This document shows, piece by piece, positions 43,825-52,971 of a stretch of DNA of 64,000 nucleotides (position 1 is the first letter of the stretch; each line of letters opens with the position of its first letter). Source of the stretch: Selenomonas sputigena ATCC 35185 (GTDB taxonomy: Bacteria; Bacillota; Negativicutes; Selenomonadales; Selenomonadaceae); assembly GCF_000208405.1 (NCBI RefSeq), contig NC_015437.1, positions 682,001 to 746,000 of the forward strand. Direction: 5' to 3'. The notes under the pieces are model-generated. The model made no database searches and had not been told where the DNA came from. It saw only the letters and a list, made by a program, of their open reading frames with translations. A program made the translations under genes and the position numbers.

Positions 43825-46290
43825 TTGGCATTTTTCTCGAAGAAGAGAAAGCCCTTTTCGCAGGAAGTGGGCGTTTTTGAGGAAAAACCAAGACTTCAGT
43901 ATCTTCTTCCGTGGGCATATGTCGATGAGGATACGGGCATTGTCCATGGAAAGGATCATTCCATGCTTGCCGTGTATGAATTTCGTGGACCGGATATGGA
44001 TAGCTCTACATATCTTGATCTGATGCAGTACAATGCAGCCGTCAATAATGTCATCAAGAAACTGCCGACAGGCTATGTTTTGTACTTTGAGGCACAGCGA
44101 GGGATTTCCAAGGAGTATCAGGAATCCCGGCTCGATGTACCGTTGGCGCAAAAGATGGAAGATGAACGCAAAGCATATTATGCCGGGCAAAAGCACTTTG
44201 AGACGAGATACTATTTCATTGTCTATTTGGAGCCGCCACAGCTTTTGAAGCACAAGCTTACCGATCTTTTCATCTCGGACAAGCAGAAGGACGGCAAGAC
44301 GGATATGCGCCTTTACGTCGGCATTGTGGAGAAATTCATCAACAATGTCAATTTGATTGGTGATATGCTGCACAGTTGGTTCCCGGACATTCATCCTCTG
44401 AATGCCGAAGAGGCGTTGACGTATCTTCATTCCACCATATCTACAAAGAAGCAAGTGGTCAAAGTGAACCCGCTGAACTACATATCGGATTATATTTGTG
44501 ATTGCGGGGTGCTGGGTGGTCGAGAGATGATGCTTGGCGATCGGTACATCAAGATGATTACGATATTGGATTTTCCGCCGGTTTCTACCCCGGGCGCTTT
44601 TGATAGGCTCAATAATCTGGACATAGAATATCGCTGGGTTTCCCGTTTTATCTGCATGTCGAAGGTGGATGCCCAAAAGGAACTGAAGGATTATCGACAG
44701 AGGTGGAATCAGCAGATCAAGTCTTTTTGGACGCAGGTGCGAGAAGCCATCTTGAAGGAAAAGATGGAGGATGAGCGCGACGAGACGGCCATGTACAACA
44801 AAGATGATGCATCGGCAGCCTTGCAGGAGCTTGGTCAGGATTATACGAGTTATGGTTACTATACCATGACCGTCATGGTATCTGATGAAGATCAAGGGAA
44901 ATGCCTGGAAAAAGCTAATCGCATCTTAGAAAGCATCAATTCTTTGGGGTATACGGCATATATCGAGACGGATAACAGCATGGAGAGCTGGTGGGGATCG
45001 ATTCCCGGCTGCTATCGCGCCAATATCCGTCGGCCGATTGTCAGCAGCCTAAATTTTTGTCACCTAGCCCCGGTCACGGCAACGTGGTCAGGAGACAAGA
45101 GGAATGAGTGCTTGAAGGGGCCTGTATTGCTTTATACGGATACGACGGGGTACACGCCGTTTCGGTTGTCCCTGCACGTCGGAGATGTAGGACATACGTT
45201 GATTTGTGGGCGCACCGGCAGCGGCAAGTCGGTGCTCCTGAATACCTTGGAAGTTCATTTTCTCAAATATCCAAATAGCAATGTCTTTATCTTTGACAAG
45301 GCGGCATCCAGTCGTGCTCTTACTCTTGCCGTTGGAGGAAACTTCTATAATATTGCTTCTGAAGGCAGTGGAGAGCTTTCTTTTCAGCCTCTGGCGCATG
45401 TTGAGGATGAGAAGGAAACAAAATGGGCAAAAGAATGGATTCTTGGATATTTGAATCTGAAGAATATAACGATTACTCCTGCCAAGGATAATTTTGTTTG
45501 GAAAGCACTGCTTTCTTTGCGGGAGTTTCCCAAGGAGCAGCGCACGATTTCCACGTTCTGTGAGATGGTGCAGGATCAGGAAATACGCCAGGCATTGGCA
45601 GCGCTCACGGTCAAAGGAGCCTATGGCAAGCTTTTTGACAACAACAAGGATATTTCTGGTATAGGTCGCTGGCAGGTATTTGAGATGGAGACGTTGATGG
45701 CTACGCCTGCCATCGTGCCGTCTACCTTGGAATATCTCTTCCATCGCATCGAGACGAAATTGCAGAAGGCATCTGGCCCATCTCTCATCATCATGGATGA
45801 AGCGTGGCTTTTCTTTGACAATCCGATGTTTAAGGAGAAGATCAAGGAGTATTTCAAGGATATGCGCAAGAAGAATACGAGCATCATCCTTGCTACGCAG
45901 AATTTGACCGATTTATCGGCAAAGCCGGAACTTTTGAGTGCAGTCTTGAACAATTGCCCGAATAAGATTTACCTTTCGGACAAGGAAGCGAAAACGGAGA
46001 AAAGTCAAGAAATCTATCGAATGTTTGGCTGCAATGAGAAACAGATGGATATTATTGCCAATATGGAGCCGAAGAGGGATTACTATTATTCATCGGAGAA
46101 AGGGAACCGTATCTTCCGTTTGGCGCTACAACCGATCGAACTGCCGTTTGTGACAGCGACGGCGAAGAAGGATCAACAGGCTATGGATTCCATCTTGCAA
46201 AGTGCTGGGAGAGAAAGCTTTATCGAGGAATGGCTGAAGTATAAGGATTGTCAAGATGAATGGGAGGATTATCGCGAGAATTATTTGTAA
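43825..46290 (+). CDS. trbE: Conjugation ATPase TrbE (VirB4 family)
   Basis: About 821 residues, the largest ATPase of the secretion system. N-terminal VirB4 domain, Walker A CGRTGSGKSVLLN at about 460-472, Walker B SLIIMDEAWLFFDN at about 652-665, and the conserved TQNLTDLS. I prefer the TTG start because AGGGGGTGG is spaced seven bases from it; a GTG three codons earlier overlaps that site. No interruption seen. Confidence 0.95.
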   Translation: MAFFSKKRKPFSQEVGVFEEKPRLQYLLPWAYVDEDTGIVHGKDHSMLAVYEFRGPDMDSSTYLDLMQYNAAVNNVIKKLPTGYVLYFEAQRGISKEYQESRLDVPLAQKMEDERKAYYAGQKHFETRYYFIVYLEPPQLLKHKLTDLFISDKQKDGKTDMRLYVGIVEKFINNVNLIGDMLHSWFPDIHPLNAEEALTYLHSTISTKKQVVKVNPLNYISDYICDCGVLGGREMMLGDRYIKMITILDFPPVSTPGAFDRLNNLDIEYRWVSRFICMSKVDAQKELKDYRQRWNQQIKSFWTQVREAILKEKMEDERDETAMYNKDDASAALQELGQDYTSYGYYTMTVMVSDEDQGKCLEKANRILESINSLGYTAYIETDNSMESWWGSIPGCYRANIRRPIVSSLNFCHLAPVTATWSGDKRNECLKGPVLLYTDTTGYTPFRLSLHVGDVGHTLICGRTGSGKSVLLNTLEVHFLKYPNSNVFIFDKAASSRALTLAVGGNFYNIASEGSGELSFQPLAHVEDEKETKWAKEWILGYLNLKNITITPAKDNFVWKALLSLREFPKEQRTISTFCEMVQDQEIRQALAALTVKGAYGKLFDNNKDISGIGRWQVFEMETLMATPAIVPSTLEYLFHRIETKLQKASGPSLIIMDEAWLFFDNPMFKEKIKEYFKDMRKKNTSIILATQNLTDLSAKPELLSAVLNNCPNKIYLSDKEAKTEKSQEIYRMFGCNEKQMDIIANMEPKRDYYYSSEKGNRIFRLALQPIELPFVTATAKKDQQAMDSILQSAGRESFIEEWLKYKDCQDEWEDYRENYL

Positions 46291-46309
46291 GGTGTCCATT
46301 ATGGACACC
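46291..46309. promoter_or_regulatory. 19-bp palindrome, first copy
   Basis: GGTGTCCATTATGGACACC, a perfect palindrome around a central T, lying between the trbE stop and the trbJ ribosome site. The same sequence with one central change recurs at 57368 before the resolvase gene. Confidence 0.6.
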
Positions 46310-46329
46310 CGAGAAAGGGGTAGAGGACG

Positions 46330-47121
46330 ATGAAAGGAAAACAAAAAACTATTTTGACGTTTGCACTGGCTGCTGCCCTCACAGTAATGCCTTTCCGCGC
46401 TCATGCGGCAATTCCTGTCATTGATGATTCGAACATCATGCAGCAAATCAAAACCTATATGGAAACCATAAAAGTGGTCACGAACACTGCCGAGCAGATC
46501 AAAATGCAGATCAAGGAACTTGAATCTTTGCCGAAGCAGATTCTTGACCGCTACAAAAAAGAATTTGTCGCGGCCATCGAGGAAGTCAAGGCGCATACCA
46601 AGATGACAGGGATGCTGGATGATGTCAAAAATTTGCCGGAAGTTTGGGGACATTGTTTCCCTACCCTGCGAGGCGGGGATTTGTCTCATACGGCTACGAG
46701 TGAGAAAAATATAGCTGTCACGATGCAGGAAGTCCTTTCCATGCGCAATCAGCAGGATGTTGCTGCATATCGTGCTTTGATGCAGGATTTGCAAAAGTCC
46801 AAGGATAAGCTGGCAGAGCTTTTGGAGCTTAACAAAACACCTGAAGGACAAAAGCAAGGCCAGCAGCTTACGAATGAAATCGCTGCCGAAAAGGCGCACA
46901 TCGACAGTATCAATACGTCTATTCAGGCGATCAGTGTTCAAAATGAAGCGATGAAGAATCAGATGGAGGTCGTCAAAGCACAGAATCAGCAGGCTGTGGC
47001 AGATGCAATGGCACAGGCGACAGAGCAGACGATCGATGATATGTACAATAAAGCTAATGCGGCAGGGCGTATAGGGGAAACGCTGGACGATCCATTTGCA
47101 CGCAATGGTTTAGGCTGGTGA
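46330..47121 (+). CDS. trbJ: Conjugal transfer protein TrbJ (VirB5 family)
   Basis: 263 residues. Signal peptide ending ..FRAHA-A, then long helices rich in Lys, Glu and Gln (ETIKVVTNTAEQIKMQIKEL; MEVVKAQNQQAVADAMAQAT) as in TrbJ/VirB5 minor pilus components. GGGGTAGAGGACG precedes the ATG. Single Cys at GHCFP. Fifth intact gene of the trb order. Confidence 0.88.
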   Translation: MKGKQKTILTFALAAALTVMPFRAHAAIPVIDDSNIMQQIKTYMETIKVVTNTAEQIKMQIKELESLPKQILDRYKKEFVAAIEEVKAHTKMTGMLDDVKNLPEVWGHCFPTLRGGDLSHTATSEKNIAVTMQEVLSMRNQQDVAAYRALMQDLQKSKDKLAELLELNKTPEGQKQGQQLTNEIAAEKAHIDSINTSIQAISVQNEAMKNQMEVVKAQNQQAVADAMAQATEQTIDDMYNKANAAGRIGETLDDPFARNGLGW

Positions 47122-47125
47122 GCGC

Positions 47126-48229
47126 ATGAATCTTGCAGATGTAGATTTCTTTAATCAGCTGCTGATCTTTTTTGAAGATCATTGCATGTTTGGGTACAAG
47201 GCATTGGCACCACATGCCGTAGCACTCATCATGGCACTGGGAACAATCGATATTGCGGCGACATGGACGCTTTACAGCGGACAGCTTCGCATGTCTGAGA
47301 TCATCAGCCGCGTGATGAAGATCGGGCTGTTCATGTTCTTCATCATCAATTTTGACAAAATCAACCAAGCGATATTGGTTTCTTTTCAATATGCGGGATT
47401 GACGGCGGCCGGAGGGACTGTCGGCGGCAGTGATATTCTCAAGCCTTCGACTATCATAACGGATGGGTTCAAAGCAATCGAGCCGGTACTTTCCTCTCTC
47501 GTTTCGGTCACATCGATTCTCCCGGGTATTATGTCTATGAAGCTGATCTATATTGCCATAACCCTTGCGGCATATTTCTTCATCGCCTTGCAGATTCTGA
47601 TAACAAAGATTGAATTCAATATTTTCGCTACTCTAGGCGTTATTCTATTGCCCTTCGGTGCCTTGCGGTATACGCAGTTTCTTTTTCAAAGGCTTGTATC
47701 GGCAGTTTTCGCTTATGGTATCAAGTTGATGCTCATGTATTTTTTGTTGACATTGTTCGATTCTCTCGTCACTCAAGCTGGAGGCATACCGGGGTGGACA
47801 GATCAAGCGAATCCTGATCTTGCAGAAATGTTGAAGTATGCGCTTTCGTATGCAACGATGGCATTTCTTATTTGGAAAATACCTAATCTTGCATCCGGAT
47901 TCATGAATGGCCAGCCGGCGCTGGAAGGTCATGATGTCATCAATTCAACACGGTCTGCCATCGGAACCGGCGCGACGGTGGCCTCCTTGGCATATGGCGG
48001 AGCAACGAAGGCTGCATCTTTGGCTGGCCGGGGAATGCGTCGTATTGGCCAAAGTTTGCCCGTGGGTGGTGCAAGTTATCGATCGGGGGCTGGGAATCCC
48101 GTTGCCAGGCAATCGTTTGGTGGAAGCCGTATCGGAATGGCTTTGATGGGTAACGGAGGAAAGAATCGAGAGAACGATAGGCATGGTACCCGCACAGCAA
48201 AAGAGCCTCAGGAGAATCGCGACGAATAA
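47126..48229 (+). CDS. trbL: Conjugal transfer protein TrbL (VirB6 family)
   Basis: 367 residues, polytopic inner membrane channel component. About five or six membrane helices between residues 25 and 270 (AVALIMALGTIDIAATWTLY, FMFFIINFDKI, LIYIAITLAAYFFIALQIL, FNIFATLGVILLPFGAL), then a Gly/Arg-rich cytosolic tail. Begins 4 bp after trbJ. Family assignment rests on the helix pattern and the KIEFNIFATLGVILLPFG stretch typical of VirB6/TrbL. Confidence 0.9.
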   Translation: MNLADVDFFNQLLIFFEDHCMFGYKALAPHAVALIMALGTIDIAATWTLYSGQLRMSEIISRVMKIGLFMFFIINFDKINQAILVSFQYAGLTAAGGTVGGSDILKPSTIITDGFKAIEPVLSSLVSVTSILPGIMSMKLIYIAITLAAYFFIALQILITKIEFNIFATLGVILLPFGALRYTQFLFQRLVSAVFAYGIKLMLMYFLLTLFDSLVTQAGGIPGWTDQANPDLAEMLKYALSYATMAFLIWKIPNLASGFMNGQPALEGHDVINSTRSAIGTGATVASLAYGGATKAASLAGRGMRRIGQSLPVGGASYRSGAGNPVARQSFGGSRIGMALMGNGGKNRENDRHGTRTAKEPQENRDE

Positions 48230-48241
48230 GGTGATAGAGCG

Positions 48242-50062
48242 ATGAGGGAAAAAGTTTGTTGTTTGTTGTTCTGTTTCTTTGCTTGGATGACGATTGCCCA
48301 TGCTGCGCCGCCTTTCCCCGGAGGAGAGATAACAGCTCCCTTTGGTGAAATTGGACACGGGAAGAATGCGCATGTCCACATGGGCGTGGATGTTGGAACA
48401 AATTCCGGTACACCGATTGCAGCGCCTTACTCTGGCTACGTTAATCATGGTGCTGGTGGAGGATATATCTATTGGGTTGAGATTACACGCGATGATGGTA
48501 TGTATATGTTCTTCGCCGACTGTGCTGCGGAAACATTAAGTATCCCAGATGGCTACTATACGGAAGGACAGATTATTGGTTATACCGGTGGAGATGCTTA
48601 TGATGGACCGCTCGGGTATTCAACTGGACCGCATTGCCATGTAGAAGTGGGACCGAATGGCGAATTCGGCGGCAGAGTCGATCCAGTGCCTATCCTGATT
48701 TCTCTTGGTGTTGATCTTACAGGAGATGTCGTTGGACCGGGAGGGCAGGCTGGTGGAGGCTATGGTCGGACTGGCCATGATAATATTGCAATGCCTTGGG
48801 GCATCGAACATATGCATCAACTTGGCGAATCCATCAACTCGATCTTGGTCTATCTTGTGGATGTCATCGGCAAAGGATTCCAAGCTTTGCAATATGCCGC
48901 TCTTGGCCTTCTTTTCGTGCTTTGCGTCATCGATCTCGCTTTGCCTATCCTTGTGGCGGGACTTGAGTTTTCTTTGGTCGCGATCGTACAAAAGACAATT
49001 AAATATGGGCTTCTGTATGTTTTTGTGGTTCATTGGCAAATGTTGGTCAATGAGTTCTTTTTGGGACTTGTGACGAGCGTTTCGGGAACTTTTGTGCAAG
49101 ACCCGACGATTATTGAGAATAATATTTCACAGCCACAACTTATTTTGCAGAAGGTCATATATTTCATGACACCTGCACTCAATAAGATTGCATCCTTTGG
49201 TGCCATGGATTTTTCGACACATCTGAATGTGATTTTGCCGACGCTGCTCATTACATGGCTCACGATCTTCTTTTTCTTCGTGCTTTCCGTGTTCATCATG
49301 ATTGTGTATGTCGAATTTTATGTTGCTGCACTTTTTGCCGTGTTTACGTTACCTTTCCAAGCTTTTGGGTTCACGAAGTTCATTTCGGAAGGTGTGCTGG
49401 GAAGCTTGGTATCGAATACGCTGAAGCTTTGCATCGTTTCCGTGATGGTAGGATTTTGCATTTTGCTCATCAAGGATGCGACGATTCCGGAGAATATCTT
49501 TGGCGCAACTCTTCCCGGGCAAACCGTTCAAGGGGGAGGCATGGAGATTAACGGACCGGCAGAGTATGTGGCAATGGCAAGAGCGGCTGCACAAAAGTGG
49601 GGTGTGCCGGAAAATCTGTTTTTAGCGCAAATACAACTGGAAAGCAGCTGGGATCCCAATGCGGTATCATCCGTAGGGGCGCAAGGAATTGCACAGTTTA
49701 TGCCGGACACGGCCGCAGGATGGGGTATCGATCCTTTCAATCCTGAGGAAGCGTTGGATGCAGCTGCACATTATATGCATAATCTCTACGAGCAGTTTGG
49801 CGATTGGGACTATGCGCTGGCAGGATACAATGGAGGGCCGAATAGCATCAGCGCAGGTGAACCTCTTCCGGGTTGGGCGCAGGAATATGTCAATCTTGTA
49901 CACGGGCAAGTCGTTGGTTCCTATAAGGCTAGACCGACTATCACGACAGAACAGATGGTTAATCATATGCTGCTTTGTTTGGGATTGCTTGCTCTTGGAA
50001 TATTGATTTTTATATTGCCGAAGACCTTTATGAAGGCTTTGGGAGGCCGCTATGAATCTTAG
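48242..50062 (+). CDS. Fusion: M23 peptidase, VirB6-like membrane domain, lytic transglycosylase
   Basis: 606 residues. Signal peptide (about 1-20), then an M23/LytM metallopeptidase domain (about 22-155) with GHGKNAHVHMGVD and PHCHVE holding the zinc His residues. A polytopic region at about 190-430 resembles TrbL/VirB6 (LLFVLCVIDLALPILVAGLE; YVEFYVAALFAVFTLPFQAF). An SLT transglycosylase domain at about 440-555 follows with catalytic Glu in AQIQLESSWDPNA, SSVGAQGIAQFMPDTA and ALAGYNGGP. A last membrane helix closes the protein. It probably opens peptidoglycan for the channel. Combining two wall hydrolases with a VirB6-type core in one chain is unusual. Confidence 0.9.
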   Translation: MREKVCCLLFCFFAWMTIAHAAPPFPGGEITAPFGEIGHGKNAHVHMGVDVGTNSGTPIAAPYSGYVNHGAGGGYIYWVEITRDDGMYMFFADCAAETLSIPDGYYTEGQIIGYTGGDAYDGPLGYSTGPHCHVEVGPNGEFGGRVDPVPILISLGVDLTGDVVGPGGQAGGGYGRTGHDNIAMPWGIEHMHQLGESINSILVYLVDVIGKGFQALQYAALGLLFVLCVIDLALPILVAGLEFSLVAIVQKTIKYGLLYVFVVHWQMLVNEFFLGLVTSVSGTFVQDPTIIENNISQPQLILQKVIYFMTPALNKIASFGAMDFSTHLNVILPTLLITWLTIFFFFVLSVFIMIVYVEFYVAALFAVFTLPFQAFGFTKFISEGVLGSLVSNTLKLCIVSVMVGFCILLIKDATIPENIFGATLPGQTVQGGGMEINGPAEYVAMARAAAQKWGVPENLFLAQIQLESSWDPNAVSSVGAQGIAQFMPDTAAGWGIDPFNPEEALDAAAHYMHNLYEQFGDWDYALAGYNGGPNSISAGEPLPGWAQEYVNLVHGQVVGSYKARPTITTEQMVNHMLLCLGLLALGILIFILPKTFMKALGGRYES

Positions 50063-50579
50063 TTTTCGAGAGCAGAAAAAGCTCAAGATTTTTCTGCTGG
50101 TGCTGATCTTGTTTATGTTCCTGCCGATTCTGTTGACGTTTTTTTGTGGGAAAATATTTTACAGCAACACGACGGATTCTGCCACACGCGGGCTTTATCT
50201 AAAGACATGTTCCCAAGAATTGCACTATGGGGATTATGTCATTGTGGAATTGCCAATGGATGTACCATCCCTTCATGTGCAGCAGGGCTTTCTGTTGTTG
50301 AAGCGTGTACGCGGTTTTTCCGGAGATTCGTATCGTATAGAAGAAGGGAGACTTTCTTTAGGGGATGCCGATTATCCCATTTATCCTGTTGCCGGCTTGC
50401 CGCAACAGGATGATGGGATCAAGTTTGTGCCGGATGGCGAACTGCTGCTTCTCAATGATATGGAAAAATCGTTTGATTCCCGCTATTTCGGGCCTGTCTC
50501 GCAAGGGAATGTAGTGGCAAAGGTGTCGTTGTTTTTGTCGTATGAGCCGTTTTATCACATCATGGAGGTGCTTTCATGA
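50052..50579 (+). CDS. traF: Conjugal transfer signal peptidase TraF (S26)
   Basis: 175 residues. One N-terminal membrane helix (about 12-32), then the S26C pattern: nucleophile Ser in NTTDSATRGLYL and general-base Lys in FLLLKRVRGFSGD. TraF peptidases process and cyclise the TrbC pilin. It overlaps the end of the preceding fusion gene by 11 bp and the next gene by 4 bp (ATGA). Confidence 0.9.
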   Translation: MNLSFREQKKLKIFLLVLILFMFLPILLTFFCGKIFYSNTTDSATRGLYLKTCSQELHYGDYVIVELPMDVPSLHVQQGFLLLKRVRGFSGDSYRIEEGRLSLGDADYPIYPVAGLPQQDDGIKFVPDGELLLLNDMEKSFDSRYFGPVSQGNVVAKVSLFLSYEPFYHIMEVLS

Positions 50580-51331
50580 AAAAGAAAGTATTTGTTGTTG
50601 CCTTGACCGTATCTATGATTGGTGCTTCCCCGGCTTTTGCATGGGGAGGCTGGGGCAGCCTGCTGCATCCGGGTGATCATGTTATCGATTTCAAGCGGCT
50701 TGCTGACAGCATCAAAGAAACGGCAGAATATGTCAAAGTGGTTGCGAATGAGATTGCAAATCTTAAAAATCGCATTTTGGCCAATACGAAGCTGGATATG
50801 GATTATGGCAAGGTTATCGGCAAAGTAGAGACGGATGGATGCTTTCCCAAAATGGGAGATATTACTGCAAATCGTGGATATAAACCGATCGATGATATGT
50901 ATCATGACGTGTGGAATGCCTATGGCGCAAGGGAACCGTATTTGGATAAGCTTCATGAATATCTGTCAGGCTGGAATCAAGAGATTGCTGTTTTTATGGG
51001 GAAGATCAAGGAAGAACAGGTTTCACGTGGAACGGTTTGGCAAGAGGTTCTCTCTGTCCAAACGCCAGGCATTGTTGGCGAAAAGCAAAGGGAGAACAAT
51101 CTTTCTTCGCTGGAAGCCTTGGATTCCATCAATCAGGCACAGATCACGGGCGCAGAATATATGAGACGGGTTGCTGAACAAGAAGCGGAGGCTACTCGTC
51201 GTCGTATCGATGATGAAGAAAAGAAAGCGGCGAGTGTCTATGTCTATGACCCGTTTCATCCGACAGAATATGATAACAAGCACAATGGCAGCAAGAGCCA
51301 GAATGTGGGTTTTATGAAGTTCGGACAATAA
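50576..51331 (+). CDS. Second TrbJ/VirB5-like exported protein
   Basis: 251 residues. Signal peptide ending SPAFA-WGG, then helical sequence (KRLADSIKETAEYVKVVANE and AEYMRRVAEQEAEATRRRID) of the type found in TrbJ-like proteins. No clear similarity in detail to the first trbJ. Last gene of the transfer operon, coupled to traF. It ends inside a 19-bp-arm hairpin. Role likely at the pilus tip or in the periplasm; moderate certainty. Confidence 0.75.
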   Translation: MKKKVFVVALTVSMIGASPAFAWGGWGSLLHPGDHVIDFKRLADSIKETAEYVKVVANEIANLKNRILANTKLDMDYGKVIGKVETDGCFPKMGDITANRGYKPIDDMYHDVWNAYGAREPYLDKLHEYLSGWNQEIAVFMGKIKEEQVSRGTVWQEVLSVQTPGIVGEKQRENNLSSLEALDSINQAQITGAEYMRRVAEQEAEATRRRIDDEEKKAASVYVYDPFHPTEYDNKHNGSKSQNVGFMKFGQ

Positions 51332-51365
51332 GAAAGCAGGGGCATGCCCTGCTTTCTTATTGTCC
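51323..51365. terminator. Strong hairpin terminator of the transfer operon
   Basis: Perfect 19-bp arms from GGACAATAAGAAAGCAGGG with loop GCATG. It includes the stop codon of the upstream gene. T-runs are interrupted, but the symmetry lets it act for both strands. Confidence 0.8.
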
Positions 51366-51456
51366 GTGATGTATGCACTTCTTGGTCTGCATCCGAGCCG
51401 ATGCGGCACGATGTGTCCGCGAGCAGAAAACATACAAAAGAAATTGGTGGTGTACT

Positions 51457-52293
51457 TTACAATTTCATTTCGTAAGTTCCAGCGGGAATGGTGCGTGTCA
51501 TAACTTTTCCTTCAAGGTTTTCCAAGGTCTTTCCTCCGTGCGTTTGCAGGGTAGTTGCCTCGTTTGTCGTCCATTTGCCTTGCTTGTGCTCGATTGTCAC
51601 GGAAAACGATGCGCCGTTTTCCGCAGTGAAAGAACCGTTGCCGTCATCTAAGATTTTTCCTTGAAACGGGATGGGATCGAACATCCCATAACCGAGCCTT
51701 GTTTCACGGATCGAAAGGGTTCCTTTCGGCAATTCGATGCCGTCAGCAAGAAATTTTCCGTGGCCAAAATGAATTTCAAGCGTGGTGTTGCCTTGCTCGT
51801 TTGCAACATTTACGGTGGCAGTATGGAGCGATGAGACAGCCAAAGGCTGCCACATGGGATGGATGATATACTGTGCGTCACATTCCAAGACGCGGACGGT
51901 TTGGCCAGGGACAGCTTCTTTGGAATCGGCCGTTTGCTTGTATTCGCCGAAGAAGCGGATGAGATCGCCGTTCTTGAGGGGGTTTTCGCCATCTTTCAAT
52001 GTGTAGTGCAGCATGAAGATGTTGCCGCTTTGCACATTCATGAGATTTTGTGCAGCATAGACGGTCACATCCTTGCCTTTGGTGACTGCATTGAAAACCG
52101 TCAGGACGGTTTGAATCTTCTTTCCTTTGAAAGCATCCGGCTGCTTGGCAAAATTCTCGACATCCTCGATAAAGGTGGCTTCTTTCTTGTAGTCTGCTTC
52201 CGACTGCGATGTGTTGGCACATCCGCTGAAGGAAAATAGGAGGACGACGAACAGAAGCAATGAGAAAAGTCTTGTCCTGCAAACCATGGCCAT
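51457..52293 (-). CDS. Lipoprotein of unknown function
   Basis: 278 residues. Signal peptide with lipobox FSGC near residue 25, so lipid-anchored outside the cytosol. The first half (DAFKGKKIQTVLTVFNAVTK; GDLIRFFGEYKQTADSKEAV) resembles an OB-fold pattern; the second half is beta-rich. GGAGATGCATAATT precedes the ATG. It starts 2 bp after the XRE gene on the reverse strand and so is co-transcribed. It might be an entry-exclusion or maintenance lipoprotein of the element, but nothing in the sequence proves that. Confidence 0.8.
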   Translation of the reverse strand: MAMVCRTRLFSLLLFVVLLFSFSGCANTSQSEADYKKEATFIEDVENFAKQPDAFKGKKIQTVLTVFNAVTKGKDVTVYAAQNLMNVQSGNIFMLHYTLKDGENPLKNGDLIRFFGEYKQTADSKEAVPGQTVRVLECDAQYIIHPMWQPLAVSSLHTATVNVANEQGNTTLEIHFGHGKFLADGIELPKGTLSIRETRLGYGMFDPIPFQGKILDDGNGSFTAENGASFSVTIEHKQGKWTTNEATTLQTHGGKTLENLEGKVMTRTIPAGTYEMKL

Positions 52294-52295
52294 AA

Positions 52296-52904
52296 TTATG
52301 CATCTCCTTTATTTTTCGTGTCTGTGAGAATAAGCGCTAGGAATTGGCGGATAAAGTCAAGACGCTGCGGCGGCATTTTTCTCAGTATTTGCTGAATTTG
52401 CTGCATGGTACGTTTAGGCATCAGATCATCAAGGATTTCTTTTGGGGAGTCTCGCGCATGTGAGCCAAAGACCAGCCATTCCAGATCGAACCCCATTTTG
52501 CCGAGTTTTTGGATCAGCACGAGGTCTGGCGTTGCTTTCCCGATTTCTAAAGCGGATATGAGGGATTGACTGATGCCTAGGAATTGAGCAAAATCTTTCT
52601 GTGATTTGCCGTGATATTGCCGTATGGCACGGAGGCGACGAGCAAAGTTTTCTGAAGTGCCGTCTGAAGAATCTTTGGGTATGTCGGGCAGAGGCGATGA
52701 CCAGAACAGAGCAGCAGATTGTCCGTCGATCTCGAAGGCAGAGGACAAAGCCTGCAAGCAATCTTCCGAGGGTTCATCCAAGCCGGTTTCATACCGCGAT
52801 ATTTGTGCTTGAGAAATATGCAGCATTTCTGCCAGTTGCACTTGTGTGAGATTTGCTTTTTTTCGTAGGTATTTTAGTTTTGTGGAAAATATTTTCAAGT
52901 CCAT
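52296..52904 (-). CDS. XRE family regulator with two helix-turn-helix domains
   Basis: 202 residues. HTH-XRE domain 1 at about 6-58 (LTQVQLAEMLHISQAQISRYETG) and domain 2 at about 85-140 (KSQKDFAQFLGISQSLISALEIG), then a helical tail. Tandem XRE domains suggest one long or paired operator. Divergent from topB with only a short A+T-rich gap, so it may control both directions. A GTG five codons upstream is the alternative start. Confidence 0.85.
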   Translation of the reverse strand: MDLKIFSTKLKYLRKKANLTQVQLAEMLHISQAQISRYETGLDEPSEDCLQALSSAFEIDGQSAALFWSSPLPDIPKDSSDGTSENFARRLRAIRQYHGKSQKDFAQFLGISQSLISALEIGKATPDLVLIQKLGKMGFDLEWLVFGSHARDSPKEILDDLMPKRTMQQIQQILRKMPPQRLDFIRQFLALILTDTKNKGDA

Positions 52905-52971
52905 AAAATACACCGCCACTTATTTTTTACTTAATAATACTATATATACAATAAAACAACAAGGAGTGATG

